Source of the DNA: Acanthacorydalis orientalis
Taxonomy: Eukaryota > Arthropoda > Insecta > Megaloptera > Corydalidae
DNA length: 64,000 bases
Direction of reading: 5' to 3'
NCBI GenBank assembly: GCA_034766995.1
Contig: CM068317.1
Span: 37,674,249 to 37,738,248 of the forward strand
Both the position numbers and the translations under genes were made by a program. Positions 12,237-24,440 of this stretch are shown here, piece by piece. The notes under the pieces were generated by a model that worked only from the letters and a program-made list of their open reading frames with translations, had not been told where the DNA came from and searched no databases. Position 1 is the first letter of the stretch. Each line of letters opens with the position of its first letter.

Positions 12237-12280
<44 letters not shown>
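12237..12280. repeat. (TA)n microsatellite, about 44 bp
   Basis: Second AT run of the cluster, preceded by a short CA-rich stretch (about 12,216-12,232). Confidence 0.96.
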
Positions 12281-12284
<4 letters not shown>

Positions 12285-12380
12285 CGTTGCTATATATCTG
12301 ATAATAATTATATAGACATAATGAGCTTTAAAAAATACGTTTGTTGTTTCATTCGGTTGCATGTACAGACTTATAATTGA

Positions 12381-12445
12381 GAAGTGGGCGAGCGCAAGAG
12401 CCGGGGAGTTGGTGAGCGAAGCGAGCAGAGGGCGAAGCCCCGTAG
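12381..12445. other. G+C-rich island of unknown origin
   Basis: About 44 of 65 bases are G or C by hand count, in DNA otherwise well over 70% AT. The + strand is almost all purine plus C, with gcgagcgcaagagccgggg, gagcgaagcgagc and the small hairpin gggcgaagccc. It ends in (GATA)3-4 at about 12,449-12,462. The composition differs completely from both flanks, so it is either inserted foreign sequence or the end of a transposon family I cannot name. Short frames through it are not convincing as protein. Confidence 0.6.
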
Positions 12446-12513
12446 TATAGATAGATAGATAATACAAATGAAAAAATTCTTAGAAACTAGACTAATAAAC
12501 TTCTAATTTAGCA

Positions 12514-12656
<143 letters not shown>

Positions 12657-13169
12657 AAAAGACAATACACGGAAAATGTATCGATTTGAAATGAATTTTA
12701 AATATTTCTTAAAGTTATAATTGAGAGAAGTATATTGCTTCCTTTATATTTATATGTATATATTGTCTGATAAACCTCTACAAATTATTTTCACGTTACT
12801 TAAATATAAATGTTTTATATTTTATCTAATTAATCAGATTTATTGAAAGTAATCCCTTTTATTTAACTTACTATATTTTTAGTTTGACCTTATGTTACTA
12901 TTATAACTTTTGTCCGATTGTAATCTATTTTTTTAAATAGAATTTGCTAATATAAACTAATGTGTAAATAATGTACCTTTAATCTATCCTGTACAAATAT
13001 AAAACTCTCTTTCGTAAATATTATAATGTTTTTGAATAATTGGATGAAATAGTTTCTTCAAGAATCTACAATAGCAATTTTGACTGTTTTAAATTTATTT
13101 AATGCACGAATGTTATATTAAAGAATATTACTTTAAAAATTAAAAACAAAATCAAAAAAAAGAAAAATG

Positions 13170-13170
<1 letters not shown>

Positions 13171-13213
<43 letters not shown>
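13171..13213. repeat. (TA)n microsatellite, about 43 bp
   Basis: An uninterrupted AT run. Confidence 0.96.
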
Positions 13214-13217
<4 letters not shown>

Positions 13218-13488
13218 CTTATTTATTTATAACTCTAAATTAAAAAAATATGTTAAATTCCTTTTAATATGTCTTATGAGTAGAAGTGTACAACATCGGT
13301 GTTCACAAATGGATAGGAAATACTTGAAATTGAGTAGTTGACGAATCTGTTAGAAATATAATTTGGCCTTGCGGCACATATCATCTTTCATAAAGAACAT
13401 GATAGTTTCTAATGCTGTATATGTTTTGATAATGACATCGTTTTATAGTTATTTCGTTATTGTTTATACTCATACATATATGTACGTT

Positions 13489-13490
<2 letters not shown>

Positions 13491-13557
<67 letters not shown>
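13491..13557. repeat. (TA)n microsatellite, about 67 bp
   Basis: An uninterrupted AT run, with a spurious Ile-Tyr frame across it. Confidence 0.97.
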
Positions 13558-13560
<3 letters not shown>

Positions 13561-14163
13561 ATCAATGCAATATATTGTTCTTTAAAAGGACAAAATGTAT
13601 AATATTCCCTTATTTTGGAAATTTAATTTTATTTTAGAAATATGTTCAACTTTTATTTTATTTAACTTAAGGCACACTTTTAAATGATATTGTAAGAATT
13701 CTATTTCTTTTCTCTCCGAGTCTCCCGATACCACAATCCCTTTTAAAAGGACAATAGACATATATTTTATTACATCATATTAATCATATTTGTTAAACCA
13801 TCAATCATTCAGAAGCAATTCGTAGTCTAAAATCGTGTAACGTATTTTAAGTATTATCATATGTAAACATTTAAACGTTTTACTACTACTATATAATGCA
13901 TAAGCCTATTAGACAATAAATATATACAGAAGTAACGAAAAAGTCTGTGTTTTCTTTGAGCCAAAAAAGCATTTTTTTTCAAACCTTTTTAAATAAAGGA
14001 ATGAAATTGTATCTTTTTTTAAGAATCTTGTACAATTATAACTTATAATTTTCAATCTATATCCAATATTCAAGAATCATTTTTAAATTATTTTTCATCA
14101 TTTGAATGTTCTAAATGACATACACGCAATAAAAAAATAATAAATTTCATTGATAATATAACA

Positions 14164-14171
<8 letters not shown>

Positions 14172-14232
<61 letters not shown>
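14172..14232. repeat. Compound (TA)n-(GA)n microsatellite
   Basis: AT units at 14,172-14,208 pass directly into GA units at 14,208-14,232. The same TA-to-GA order recurs at 21,565-21,630. Confidence 0.97.
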
Positions 14233-16666
14233 AGAATATATTATTAGGTGTATAAATTAATACTGTTCCTTTTTTATATAAAATTAATGATTGAGAAAAA
14301 ATGGAATACATTTCAGTCCTCAAAATATCACCCATTATTTTGTATAACTTTGTTTCATTCGCCGGATAACTGACGAATCCTTTGTCAGAAAAACGATGGC
14401 GCATGAAGTTATAATGAATTGTAATGCATCTCTTCCACTATTTTAGTATTTTTTTGCTTTTTTTACGCATCACATCTTCTCTCAAATCCGACCAAATCAT
14501 TCCTATGGCTGTAGCAGCATTTTTTTCAACTGAAATGTGGAAAAATATGTAATATCTAATATATTGTTTGTCGGACACCACCGTGTTCACTACTGTTTTG
14601 TGAGGTTATACCAACTGTTTGGTCAAGATACAGTATATAGTCTTTTTGAATGTTAAGGTTGACACTTCAAAATCCTAAAACGACAAGGAAATGTTTTCAT
14701 TCATGTAAAGGCATCGAATTAATTATGTAATAGTTGGTCATTTATAACATTTGTATGTGTTGTATTTATCATAAATATCAAATGTCCATTTGAAATTACA
14801 ATCTACAGATTGTATGGCGTGTTCACCGCACATCCATCAATCATATTTACTTCCTCAGTTGCATGATCTCATTGATTCTAAAAATATTTATCAGTTTAAT
14901 ATCTTTTATTATTATCTGTATTTTTTTATAATACTTGAAATAGTATTTTTATAATATTAAAACATTGTAATATTACACATACATAAAGTAAAAATTTACC
15001 TAAAAAAATAATGATATACATTTAAGAACGAGTATTTATATATTCATAGATAAATTTATAATTGTTTTAGATAATAATATTTAATTATAGTTTTCTTCTC
15101 GAGACAAAAATATTTTTTTAAATTTCTATTTATATGCCTTTATGGGAAAATGTATTAATAAGTTTTATTAAACACTCAACTATTTAAAAAAAAAACAAAT
15201 CAAAGGCATTGAAAACATTTTTAACATTTAAATTATTTACCTGGTGACTGAAAAAATGATATTTTGAAATCTAGAAAAAAGATAATTTAATAAGAATTTA
15301 ATTATTCACAAAAAAGAACGAAATCTCAAATAAATTAAATCTAAATAATTACTAATCTCGATTTAGGTTAAAATATGTCATAAATTTCACTGATCTTTTT
15401 GCATTTTATAAAATAATCTTCGTTTCAGTTCGTTTAGATTTTATTGTATATATATATATATAAAATTATATCATGTTAGTCACTTTTATTTTTTCTTAAA
15501 AAAATAATGTATTATAAATAATAAGGTAAGTTGACCTATGAAACCACGTTTCCATAATGAAAACAATCTAATGAGATATTTTTAACGATGTGTTATTTTA
15601 TCCTTGTATTCCAGGGATGTACCTATTACGTTAAAATAGATTAATTGGCCTATATATATATATATATACTCGTATATGTATACATAGATATATACATATA
15701 TAATGTTAGTGGTATCTGATTGGTTATCTATAACGATCTACTAAGCAATGTGTCACGAGTCGAAGGTCAAGTTATTAGCTACATCATATTTCAAAAATAA
15801 AGCTTTTATCTTGATTATATAATAAGCTTTAGTAATGATAGCTTGACTTATAAGTTATAAAGACTTATTGTTAACTAAATTCAAAATTAAAGTGTAATAC
15901 AGAATGAGAAATGTAGATTAGGTTATTTCGTTCAAAATGAAAAGGAGTTGAAAATAATCCAACATAATTATTAGAATATTATCATTGATTTTCCGAATTT
16001 CGAATAAGTAATGTAGATAATGAATTTTTTTTGTAAAAAAATAAGTTCTAACACTTTTTGGTGTTACAGAGATAATTCATTATGAAGATATTTAATAAAT
16101 AAATAATACCCAATATTCCCTAAATATACTGCCAACATATAAAAATTTCATTACATAATTATTATTTGGATTGAAAAAAATATTTATTAAATTTAAAATA
16201 AATTACATAAATATTTTGTGCTTTTCGAAAATTCAATTATTTCATTTACATTTCTACAAAATAATTTACACACTTAAGTAAATTGAATTATTCAAAACAT
16301 GTAGAATCTACAACATTTCAGAACATTTATATCTTTAACATTTTTGATATGGTAAAAATAATAAAAATTAAACCAGATGCATAAGAATTTAGACCTATTT
16401 TAAATATAAAAGAATAAACTTAATCAAATAAATTAACTCTTTAAAGAAACAAAAAGATCATGCATTGAATTACATTTTAGTAGTATAAACCTTTATTTAA
16501 AACAAATATAAAAGTAAATAAATGTAGTTCTTTTTTAATATTTAACTGAAATATTTTCACATATAAAACTAAATGAAATTATTTTTCAATATTTACAATT
16601 TATTTAGGATTAGACATTAAAATTATTCTTGCCTTTGTAATTTATCTATTTTAATAACTTAAGCAC

Positions 16667-16670
<4 letters not shown>

Positions 16671-16718
<48 letters not shown>
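16671..16718. repeat. (TA)n microsatellite, about 48 bp
   Basis: An uninterrupted AT run. Confidence 0.96.
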
Positions 16719-16720
<2 letters not shown>

Positions 16721-17243
16721 CTGTAAGACATGTGTATAGACTTTGCTTTTAAATATACATGTTATTGAATTAATCCCACTGAATCTTATCTTTTAATATC
16801 CTTAATAGTGATCTTTTCTAAAATTCATTTAGTTTATCATAATTTCTCCATTTAATACTATAGAAAAGCAGTCTAAATTATATTATTGTACAGGCATTGT
16901 ATTGAATATTGTATTTAACCTATTTCATAAATCATTGTGGATACATAGTAGCAAAGCCATTTCCAGCCTCTTTCAATGTACGCTGACGCAGGTGGTAACC
17001 TCAACGAGTTTAAAATATGGATATATTAGATATATGTAATGTTTTTGTTTCGGCTCATTTTCTTACAAAATAGTACTTTATAATCATGAATTTTATAATC
17101 ATTATTTAGATTCATTTATTAATATGATAATCATACACACTAACAAGTAATAAATTATCAAATTCAAAGTTTGTAAAAGAATCTATGTTTAGGAAAGAAG
17201 AATAAAAAGGTTCTTATAATTTTTAAGTAAAATAATAAGAAAT

Positions 17244-17276
<33 letters not shown>

Positions 17277-20200
17277 ATTATTCAATTATATTACTTTAAT
17301 ATTTAATACTTTTGTACACTGCAATCTTCTGTATATTGTAGTATTCATTTTACATAAATGAATTATTATTATAGTATCACATACTACTGACTCTTAAGAA
17401 TATTTTTTTTTATTATTGTCAATATTTTGTATATAAGAAAGTGTATATCATATTTAAGAAGTTACATTCTTCGTAACTGTACAGTCATTTGATACGAATT
17501 CAGAATAATTATCTAAATAATTAAATACTAATTACAATTAAAAAAAAAACAAATAATTTTTTTAGGTATTTTAAATTGAACAATTTTTATAATACATTGA
17601 TCTTCTTACGTTATTCTGAAATTAGGGTCTCCTGTAGTAGTTTTCAAAATAGTTTAAAACGAGTTAGGAAAAAAATTGTGAATAGAATATTAAGTTTTTT
17701 TTAAACAAATTCTTGTTTTGATTTTTATATGAAAACGAATTTTTTATTTTATTTTACTGTAACTCGATATAAAATTGCGTATTTCATCTAAATATTTCAT
17801 CTGATGAGAAATAATTTGAGTGAAAACTCATTCAGTTGACTGATATAAAGCTGATGTATAACATATTTCAGTATTCGTTGACATCAGTCAATCCGATTTC
17901 ACTATATCTCGGCATTTTCAGTGACCCTTGTAATTAAGCATATATAAATAAAAGCCTCTAAAACATACGCAGTATGTCAATTTGGGGTGATTATCCTTTC
18001 GGACGTTTCATAAACTAATAAGCGCGATACAATGTGCTAAAATCGTCGACAATTTTGAAAACACTGTAACTGACTGATACCACGAACTTGTTCCACCTAC
18101 ATAATATTATATAACAGAACGATATGAGTCACAGTTAGAACGAATCGTTGTCAGATAAAAAGGGAGTAAAACACAGTAGTCGCCGAATAGGGTAGATAGT
18201 GCACGCACCGTTTTCACCCTCTTTAATTCAACCACCCATTCTTTTCCACCCACCTTGTACATAGTACACATACCACCCATAAATAAGTACAAATACCATT
18301 ACACTAATCTGCGTATATGTATTTGGCTCTCTGTCGTATCCATTACATTTTATCTTGTATCTCAACGACTTACATCTCCAGTTAATATTTCTTTTTCCTA
18401 CACAATTACTGAAGCTAATTTATGCAATATCATAAAGAAACGTACATATATTATTTTTTAGGGCAAATTAAAAATGTTACTTATTTAAAGTATACGTGTG
18501 AGTGTTACTTTTTTTCATTTATACGTTAAAGTACACCTACATGCGTGCGTTTAGTTGATTTCGATACGTGAAAATTTGTCTGCCATAAAATTCTCTCTAA
18601 CGGAAATTAATTAAGAAAGAAAGGGAACATGGCTTTTATAGAATTTTAAGGGAACGTTTTGAAAGAAGGGTGGTTTACTTTTATAGCCGTTTTAGATTAG
18701 TGACCGATACGGCTTCAATAACACATTTTGAAAATATTCTAAAACCTATAAAGTCCGATATTATACGGAATTTAATTTGTTCGGCACTTAAAGCAAAAAT
18801 TAATAAAATAGTTAAAATTAATGATTGCATTCTTTAGATTATAACAAACATTTCTATTTTATATATATAATTTTTTGTATTTTTTTATTTTAAAAAATGT
18901 AGACTGTTTCAAAAAAATTTAAATAAATTAGAAATTCATATTTTAAATTTTCTATAGAAACAGATCATTTAAAAATTTAATTCCATACGAATATAATATT
19001 TAAAAAAATAATATAAACATCACATATAACTAATATTCAGGATTTTCTGCTTCATATTTTAATATTACAACTATGAAGAAATGAAAATATTTGTTTCTTA
19101 ATTCAAAAGTGCTATAAACCAATAATATATCTCAAATATATCTCGTTTTAAATATTAATAAATTTTCTGCCCAAAAAATGATAATTTCTGTAAAGATAAT
19201 CTAAAAAAAAGAAAACCAGTATTGAAACTAAAATCAAATTCTTAATTTTATAATAAATATATTAAATTAACATTTATTAAATATTATTGATTAAAAATTA
19301 ACATTTATTAAAAATTCAACGGATATATAGAAAGAGAGGAAGAGCGAATGAGAATCATTTTTATTTTTATACTAATATTTCTTATTTTAAATGTCAAGTT
19401 AATAATAACTTCAAGATATTGATTTAAAACAAAACTGACATTTAATTTTTAAAAAAATGTTAATATAAAATTAATTTTTACTATTTATAAATGTCAGCAC
19501 ACACACAGAACCTTAATTAAATAACAGATTAAACTAATGTCCAGCCTGATATGGGTTTGAATTTATTCATGCAATATAAGTAATTTTCTTTCAAAGTCCT
19601 CATTTCTAGATATAAAAATATTGATGAATTTTTATAAGTAATTAAAATCTACACATTTTACTGTCTAAAACTTCTTCATGTCTAAAGTCTTGTTTTTTTA
19701 TCAAATTACTTGGTACCACAATTTAGTTTGACAGTGTCGCTAACAAATTGACAAACAAATTGGTTTCCTCACACTAGAAAAAGTTTCCTTTATATAAAAA
19801 AAATGTTCTGTCTCCACGGACTAAAGATGATATCATCGTCAGCCATAATCAAAATGAAAAATTATTTTTTTAATATTTTGATAACATTTTTTCGTGTTTA
19901 TAGAGAGTGATTATAAAAGGAAATTATTTCAGAAGTCTACTAAAAATATACAAGATAATATTTTTTGAATCAATACAATATATTTCATAATATCTGATTG
20001 TTTTTTAAGATAATTAGTAGTACATGTAATTAATTCAAGAAAGATTATCTACAATTGCTTAGTCTGTTTTGAAATTTTGTGAAAATATAAATCCACTGTT
20101 TCAGATAATCACTTTTTATCGAATTTGTAAAAATAGAAAAATTAAGCACACTTATGAATAGCCTAACATAGTGATGACATTAACATGATTAAAGCGTATT

Positions 20201-20341
20201 ATTGCTCAATTCATAGATAAATTACTAGAAAATAATTGTAAATATCATAAAGAAATATTTATAAAAAGTATTTTTTCGAAATGCCTTTAATAATCCTAGA
20301 TTTCAAAGGAAAATTTTGTTTCTACTCACGTCAAATATATG

Positions 20342-20342
<1 letters not shown>

Positions 20343-20386
<44 letters not shown>

Positions 20387-20412
20387 TATTATATATATAT
20401 ATATAGATATAT
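20343..20412. repeat. Interrupted (TA)n microsatellite, about 70 bp
   Basis: An AT run at 20,343-20,380 followed by shorter AT runs broken by single C, T and G substitutions. Confidence 0.95.
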
Positions 20413-20599
20413 ATGAATTGCACGTAGTTTAAAAAAATTAAATTTAAATTATTATATTTTTTAAATTTATATTTATTAATTTAAAATTTTCTATTTTGGA
20501 CCATTTAAATCATGTCGTATCTGTTATTTCTGAAATAAGACCATAAACTTTAAATGCCTACTGAATATCAGCTTGACCTGGATGTATTGCAAACAATGG

Positions 20600-21187
20600 A
20601 ACCATTCAAACATTGACATGATCAGCTGAACTCATTACTTTGACACATGAAATTGGTGGAGAAGGTTTTGATACCTTTATCCAGAATGATGTCGATGAAT
20701 TGCTTGTTGATAAAGCCTTAATATGATAATGATATTATTGGCATAACTTTAGATATCGTAGAAGATCCATGAAACGATAGTGCAAAGGAAGAAAAACTAG
20801 CCCCTTCACTGTAAATATAATTCGAGGAGATCTTGAACTTTACAATAGATTGGAAAGTCATTTTCTTGTTCATGAGACAAATTCTGAACGAGCCTTGAAA
20901 TTCCAATATGAGTTGAAGAATTATATGTCTGAATATCGCAAATGGTTTAAAAAATTAGTTAATCATTATCACAAAATTTAATCACTGATTACATTGTCAG
21001 ATCAAAAAAATCAACACAGATCGAGGGTGAAGTTGACGCTAATTCTGTCTGTGAAGAACCATTGTCTTTACCATACAAATCTGATGCACTGACTATCTCT
21101 TCTAATGATGAAAGTTAGTTCGCACCAGTTCTGAATAGGCGCCGAACATTGTCAGATACTGACGATAATTCTGATGAAAATATGTAA
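20600..21187 (+). pseudogene. Tigger/pogo-like transposase remnant (C-terminal part)
   Basis: Three open stretches, separated by stops and frame changes, read like the C-terminal region of Tigger/pogo (DDE superfamily) transposases. First, THEIGGEGFDTFIQNDVDEL at about 20,641-20,706 resembles the segment before the usual ELTxEDL motif. Second, from 20,829, LELYNRLESHFLVHE then NSERALKFQYELKNYMSEYR resembles the conserved ER...Y block near the end of the protein. Third, an acidic, serine-rich tail ends SDTDDNSDENM at a stop (21,185-21,187). A matching transposon end lies 300 bp downstream. The DNA-binding and catalytic regions are not visible upstream. The family assignment rests on remembered patterns, not an alignment. 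Confidence 0.6.
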
Positions 21188-21490
21188 AAAGAACTGTTAC
21201 TTTTCAATAAAATTAAATCCATAAAGTTTTAAAACAAACTTATTTTAAGTTTTATATCAATTTCTTTCGGACTTTTGAACGAATTTTTTAAACATTCTTA
21301 TTTTCCTGAATTTTCATAAACTTTTTTTATGCGATTTTGTGTATATTTTAACTCATTGCTTTTGTTTTATGCGCTTTTAAAAAAAATATGGAACGCATCT
21401 CTAATTTTTCAACGTAATTTATTTTTTATACGATTTTTTAATATGCGGTTTTCGTACGGAATGTATCTACCGCATGAAGAGACTTGACTG
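20600..21490 (+). mobile_element. 3' half of a decayed Tigger/pogo-like DNA transposon
   Basis: The right end reads ...gagacttgactg up to 21,490 and is followed by TA (21,491-21,492), as expected for a Tc1/mariner/pogo insertion. The outward-reading end starts cagtcaagtctcttcatgcgg. Within about 50 bp the motif atgcggt recurs inverted (accgcat), a small hairpin like those in Tigger ends. The transposase remnant lies just inside. I could not find the left end: it has either decayed or been cut off before about 20,560. Confidence 0.6.
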
Positions 21491-21560
21491 TATGTAAGTA
21501 TGCATGTATGCATATACTTATATATATATATATATGTATATACAATCAAGTCTCTCTCTT

Positions 21561-21627
<67 letters not shown>

Positions 21628-22177
21628 GAGTAATATATTGTGTGTAATGTAAACTGATGTGTGTATAACGATAAAGCACATTTTTACTCCGTAATCTATA
21701 AATAAACTATGAGTAATGGATGATATTCCGTACGTTGTATTCTCTTTGCAGGTACAGTTTGTAAACAGTGCCGAATTAATTGAAGAGTAAGAAAAATATT
21801 TAACTTAAAAAACACGCAGTTATTTCCACACACCCATTAAATGATTGTACATAGCGTTCGTTTTATATTCGCATATTTTTAAATCTGTCCGTAATTAATT
21901 AACCTGAACGAATCCTTTTTTTTCATCTGGTGCAGTTCTATTCAAACAAACATACACACGATCCAATAACATCCGGGTAGTTTAAACGATAAACAAACAG
22001 TATAAATACACCGCTTCTGTTTATACATCAGTAGCCATATAACATTAGGATTACGTGTTTCAAAACATCGAAATCCTGCTCGAGATATAATTCTGACCTG
22101 AAATGAACGACGGTTGACCTCGCTCTTCCTTATCCGACACATGCCCGTTCGTATTTCGAAGTTGGCGTAATGTACTA
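21491..22177. other. Unique flank between transposon and satellite array
   Basis: It contains the TA/GA microsatellite below, a possible 35-bp exon at 21,752-21,786 and, from about 21,830, a stretch of more even base composition. The minus strand there is open for 89 codons (21,942-22,211), but the protein has no recognisable domain and its start lies inside the satellite, so I do not call it a gene. The satellite begins at about 22,178. Confidence 0.6.
21565..21630. repeat. Compound (TA)n-(GA)n microsatellite
   Basis: AT units to about 21,595 are followed by GA units to 21,630 with one CA interruption. Confidence 0.96.
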
Positions 22178-22241
22178 TAATACGCATCGGATAATATGAA
22201 ATAGTTGCCATTTTTATAACAATTTGGATATTTTATATATT

Positions 22242-24440
22242 GCGGATATAGCGGATATTGAGGATATGGCGGATATTGCGGATATGGTTTATTTTCTTGA
22301 TACGTAGGATATTGTGGTAACTAGTTAATACTGGTCGATTCGTCTTTTAATGCTTTATGTATATTTCTAGACAAAATTAATATCTGTCCGTAATAAATGT
22401 CGGAAATATCAAAAAAAACGCAAAAAATCCGCAAAAATTACCGTTTTTCCTTCATAAAATATCCAAAATGTTATAAAACTAGCAACTATTTCATACTCTT
22501 CGATGCGTTATTTAATGTTCTATTTCATACTTGAGTCAAAATTGCATCGGTTTTTAATAGATACCGAAAAAGTCACAAAAACCGCGAAAAATTCACAAAA
22601 ATAAAGGTTTTTCATACCTAAAATATCCAAAATGTTATAAAAATGGTAACTATTTTATACTATCCGATGCGTATTTTAATTTACCATATCATATATGAGT
22701 CAAAATTAACATCGGTTCATAATAGATACCAAAAAAGTCACAAAAACCGCGAAAAATTCGCGAAAATAAAGGTTTTTCATGCCTAAAATATCCAAAATGT
22801 TACAAAAGTGGCAACTATTTCATACTATCCGATGCCTATTTTAATGTTCTATATAATAAATGAGACAAAAATAACATCGGTTCATAATGGATACCGAAAA
22901 AGTTAGAAAAACCGCGAAATATCCGCAAAATATCCGCAAAAATAAACGTTTTTCTTGCTAAAAATATCCAAAATGTAAAAAAAATGACAAAAATTTCATA
23001 CTGTTCGATGCGTATTCTCATGTTCTATATCATAAGATAATAATAAATACCAAAAACAACTCAAAAACCCCCAAAAATCGCATTTTTTTGGATTTTGCGG
23101 ATATGGCGGATACGCGGATATGGCGGATATCATATCCGCGGCGGATATCATATCCGCGGCGGATATCATATCCGCGGCGGATATCATATCCGCGGCGGAT
23201 ATCATATCCGCCGCGGATATGATATCCGCATATCCGCAAAATCCAAAAAAATGCGATTTTTGGGGGTTTTTGAGTTATTTTTGGTATTTATTATTATCTT
23301 ATGATATAGAACATGAGAATACGCATCGAACAGTATGAAATTTTTGTCATTTTTTTTACATTTTGGATATTTTAAGCAAGAAAAACGTTTATTTTTGCGT
23401 ATCCGCCATATCCGCATATCCGCAAAATCCAAAGAAATGCGATTTTGGGGGGTTTTTGAGTTATTTTTGGTATTTATTATTATCTTATGATATAGAACAT
23501 GAGAATACGCATCGAACAGTATGAAATTTTTGTAATTTTTTTTACATTTTGGATAAGTTAAGCAAGAAAAACGTTTTTTTTTGCGGATATTTTGCGGATA
23601 TTTCGCGGTTTTTGTAACTTTTTCGGTATCCATTATGAACCGATGTTATTTTTGTGTAATTTATGATACAGAACATCAAAATAGGCATCGGATAGTATGA
23701 AATAGTTGCCACTTTTTTAACATTTTGGATATTTTAGGCATGAAAAACCTTAAATTTCGCGAATTTTTCGCGGTTTTTGTGACTTTTTTGGTATCTATTA
23801 TGAACCGATGTTAATTTTGACTCATGTATGATATAGTATATTAAAATACGCATCGGACAGTATGAAATAGTTGCCATTTTTATAGCATTTTGGATCTTTT
23901 AGCCATGAAAAACCTTTATTTTTGTTAATTTTTCGCGGTTTTTGTGACTTTTTCGGTATCTATTATAAACCGATGTCAATTTTGACTCAAGTATGAAATA
24001 GAACATTAAATAACGCATAGAACAGTATGAAATAGTTGCTAGTTTTATAACATTTTGGGTATTTTATGAAGGAAAAACTGTAATTTTTGCTGATTTTTTG
24101 CGGTTTTTATGATATTTCCGACATTTATTAAGGACAGATATTAATTTAGTCTAGAAATATACATAAAGCATAAAAGACGAATCGACCAGTATTAATTAGT
24201 TGCCAAATTATCCTACATATCCACAAAATAAGCAATATCCGTAATATCCACCATATACGAAATATCCGCATTATCCGCAATATCAAAAAAATGTGATTTT
24301 TTGCTGTTTTTTTGATATTTCCTACATTTTTTATGGACTGATATTAATTTTAAATAAGATATCATATAGAACAATTATATACGCATCGACCGGTATGAAA
24401 TAGTTACCATTTTTAAAACAATTTGGATATTTTATATATT
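22242..24440. repeat. Satellite unit 1 (edge unit, fullest arms)
   Basis: Length 2,199 bp; one 186-bp-type copy left of the core and two right; core 23,097-23,237. Its left arm carries two 165-bp monomers (between about 22,440 and 22,930) missing from all later left arms, and its tail junction has one extra 9-bp repeat. The 18-mers in the core are uninterrupted. Its copies differ from the others more than those differ among themselves, as expected for an array edge that escapes homogenisation. Confidence 0.95.

Larger units (their letters stand above)
8073..12380. other. AT-rich non-coding DNA rich in TA tracts
   Basis: No supportable gene. If the candidate exons at 7402-8072 are real, this could be intron. 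Two overlapping frames of about 60-76 codons on opposite strands at 9285-9552 have only AT-rich codons and no recognisable motif. The stretch at about 10,140-10,560 has more even base composition and a chance frame of 85 codons (10,188-10,445) with hydrophobic, unfamiliar sequence. The larger TA tracts are listed separately. Confidence 0.65.

Noticed and set aside
17935..17960. TATA-like sequence tatataaataaaag
   Set aside because: Such strings are common in DNA this AT-rich, and no initiator or open frame follows.
18107..18461. Two frames of 61-68 codons on opposite strands
   Set aside because: Short, unfamiliar and overlapping in antisense; expected by chance in a stretch with fewer AT-only codons.
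21942..22211. 89-codon minus-strand frame at the array edge
   Set aside because: No recognisable domain, starts inside the satellite, and no upstream promoter or splice evidence.
23095..23338. Overlapping frames over the cores, repeating six residues
   Set aside because: They are translations of the 18-bp core repeat in several frames on both strands; the one-base deletion shifts them between units.
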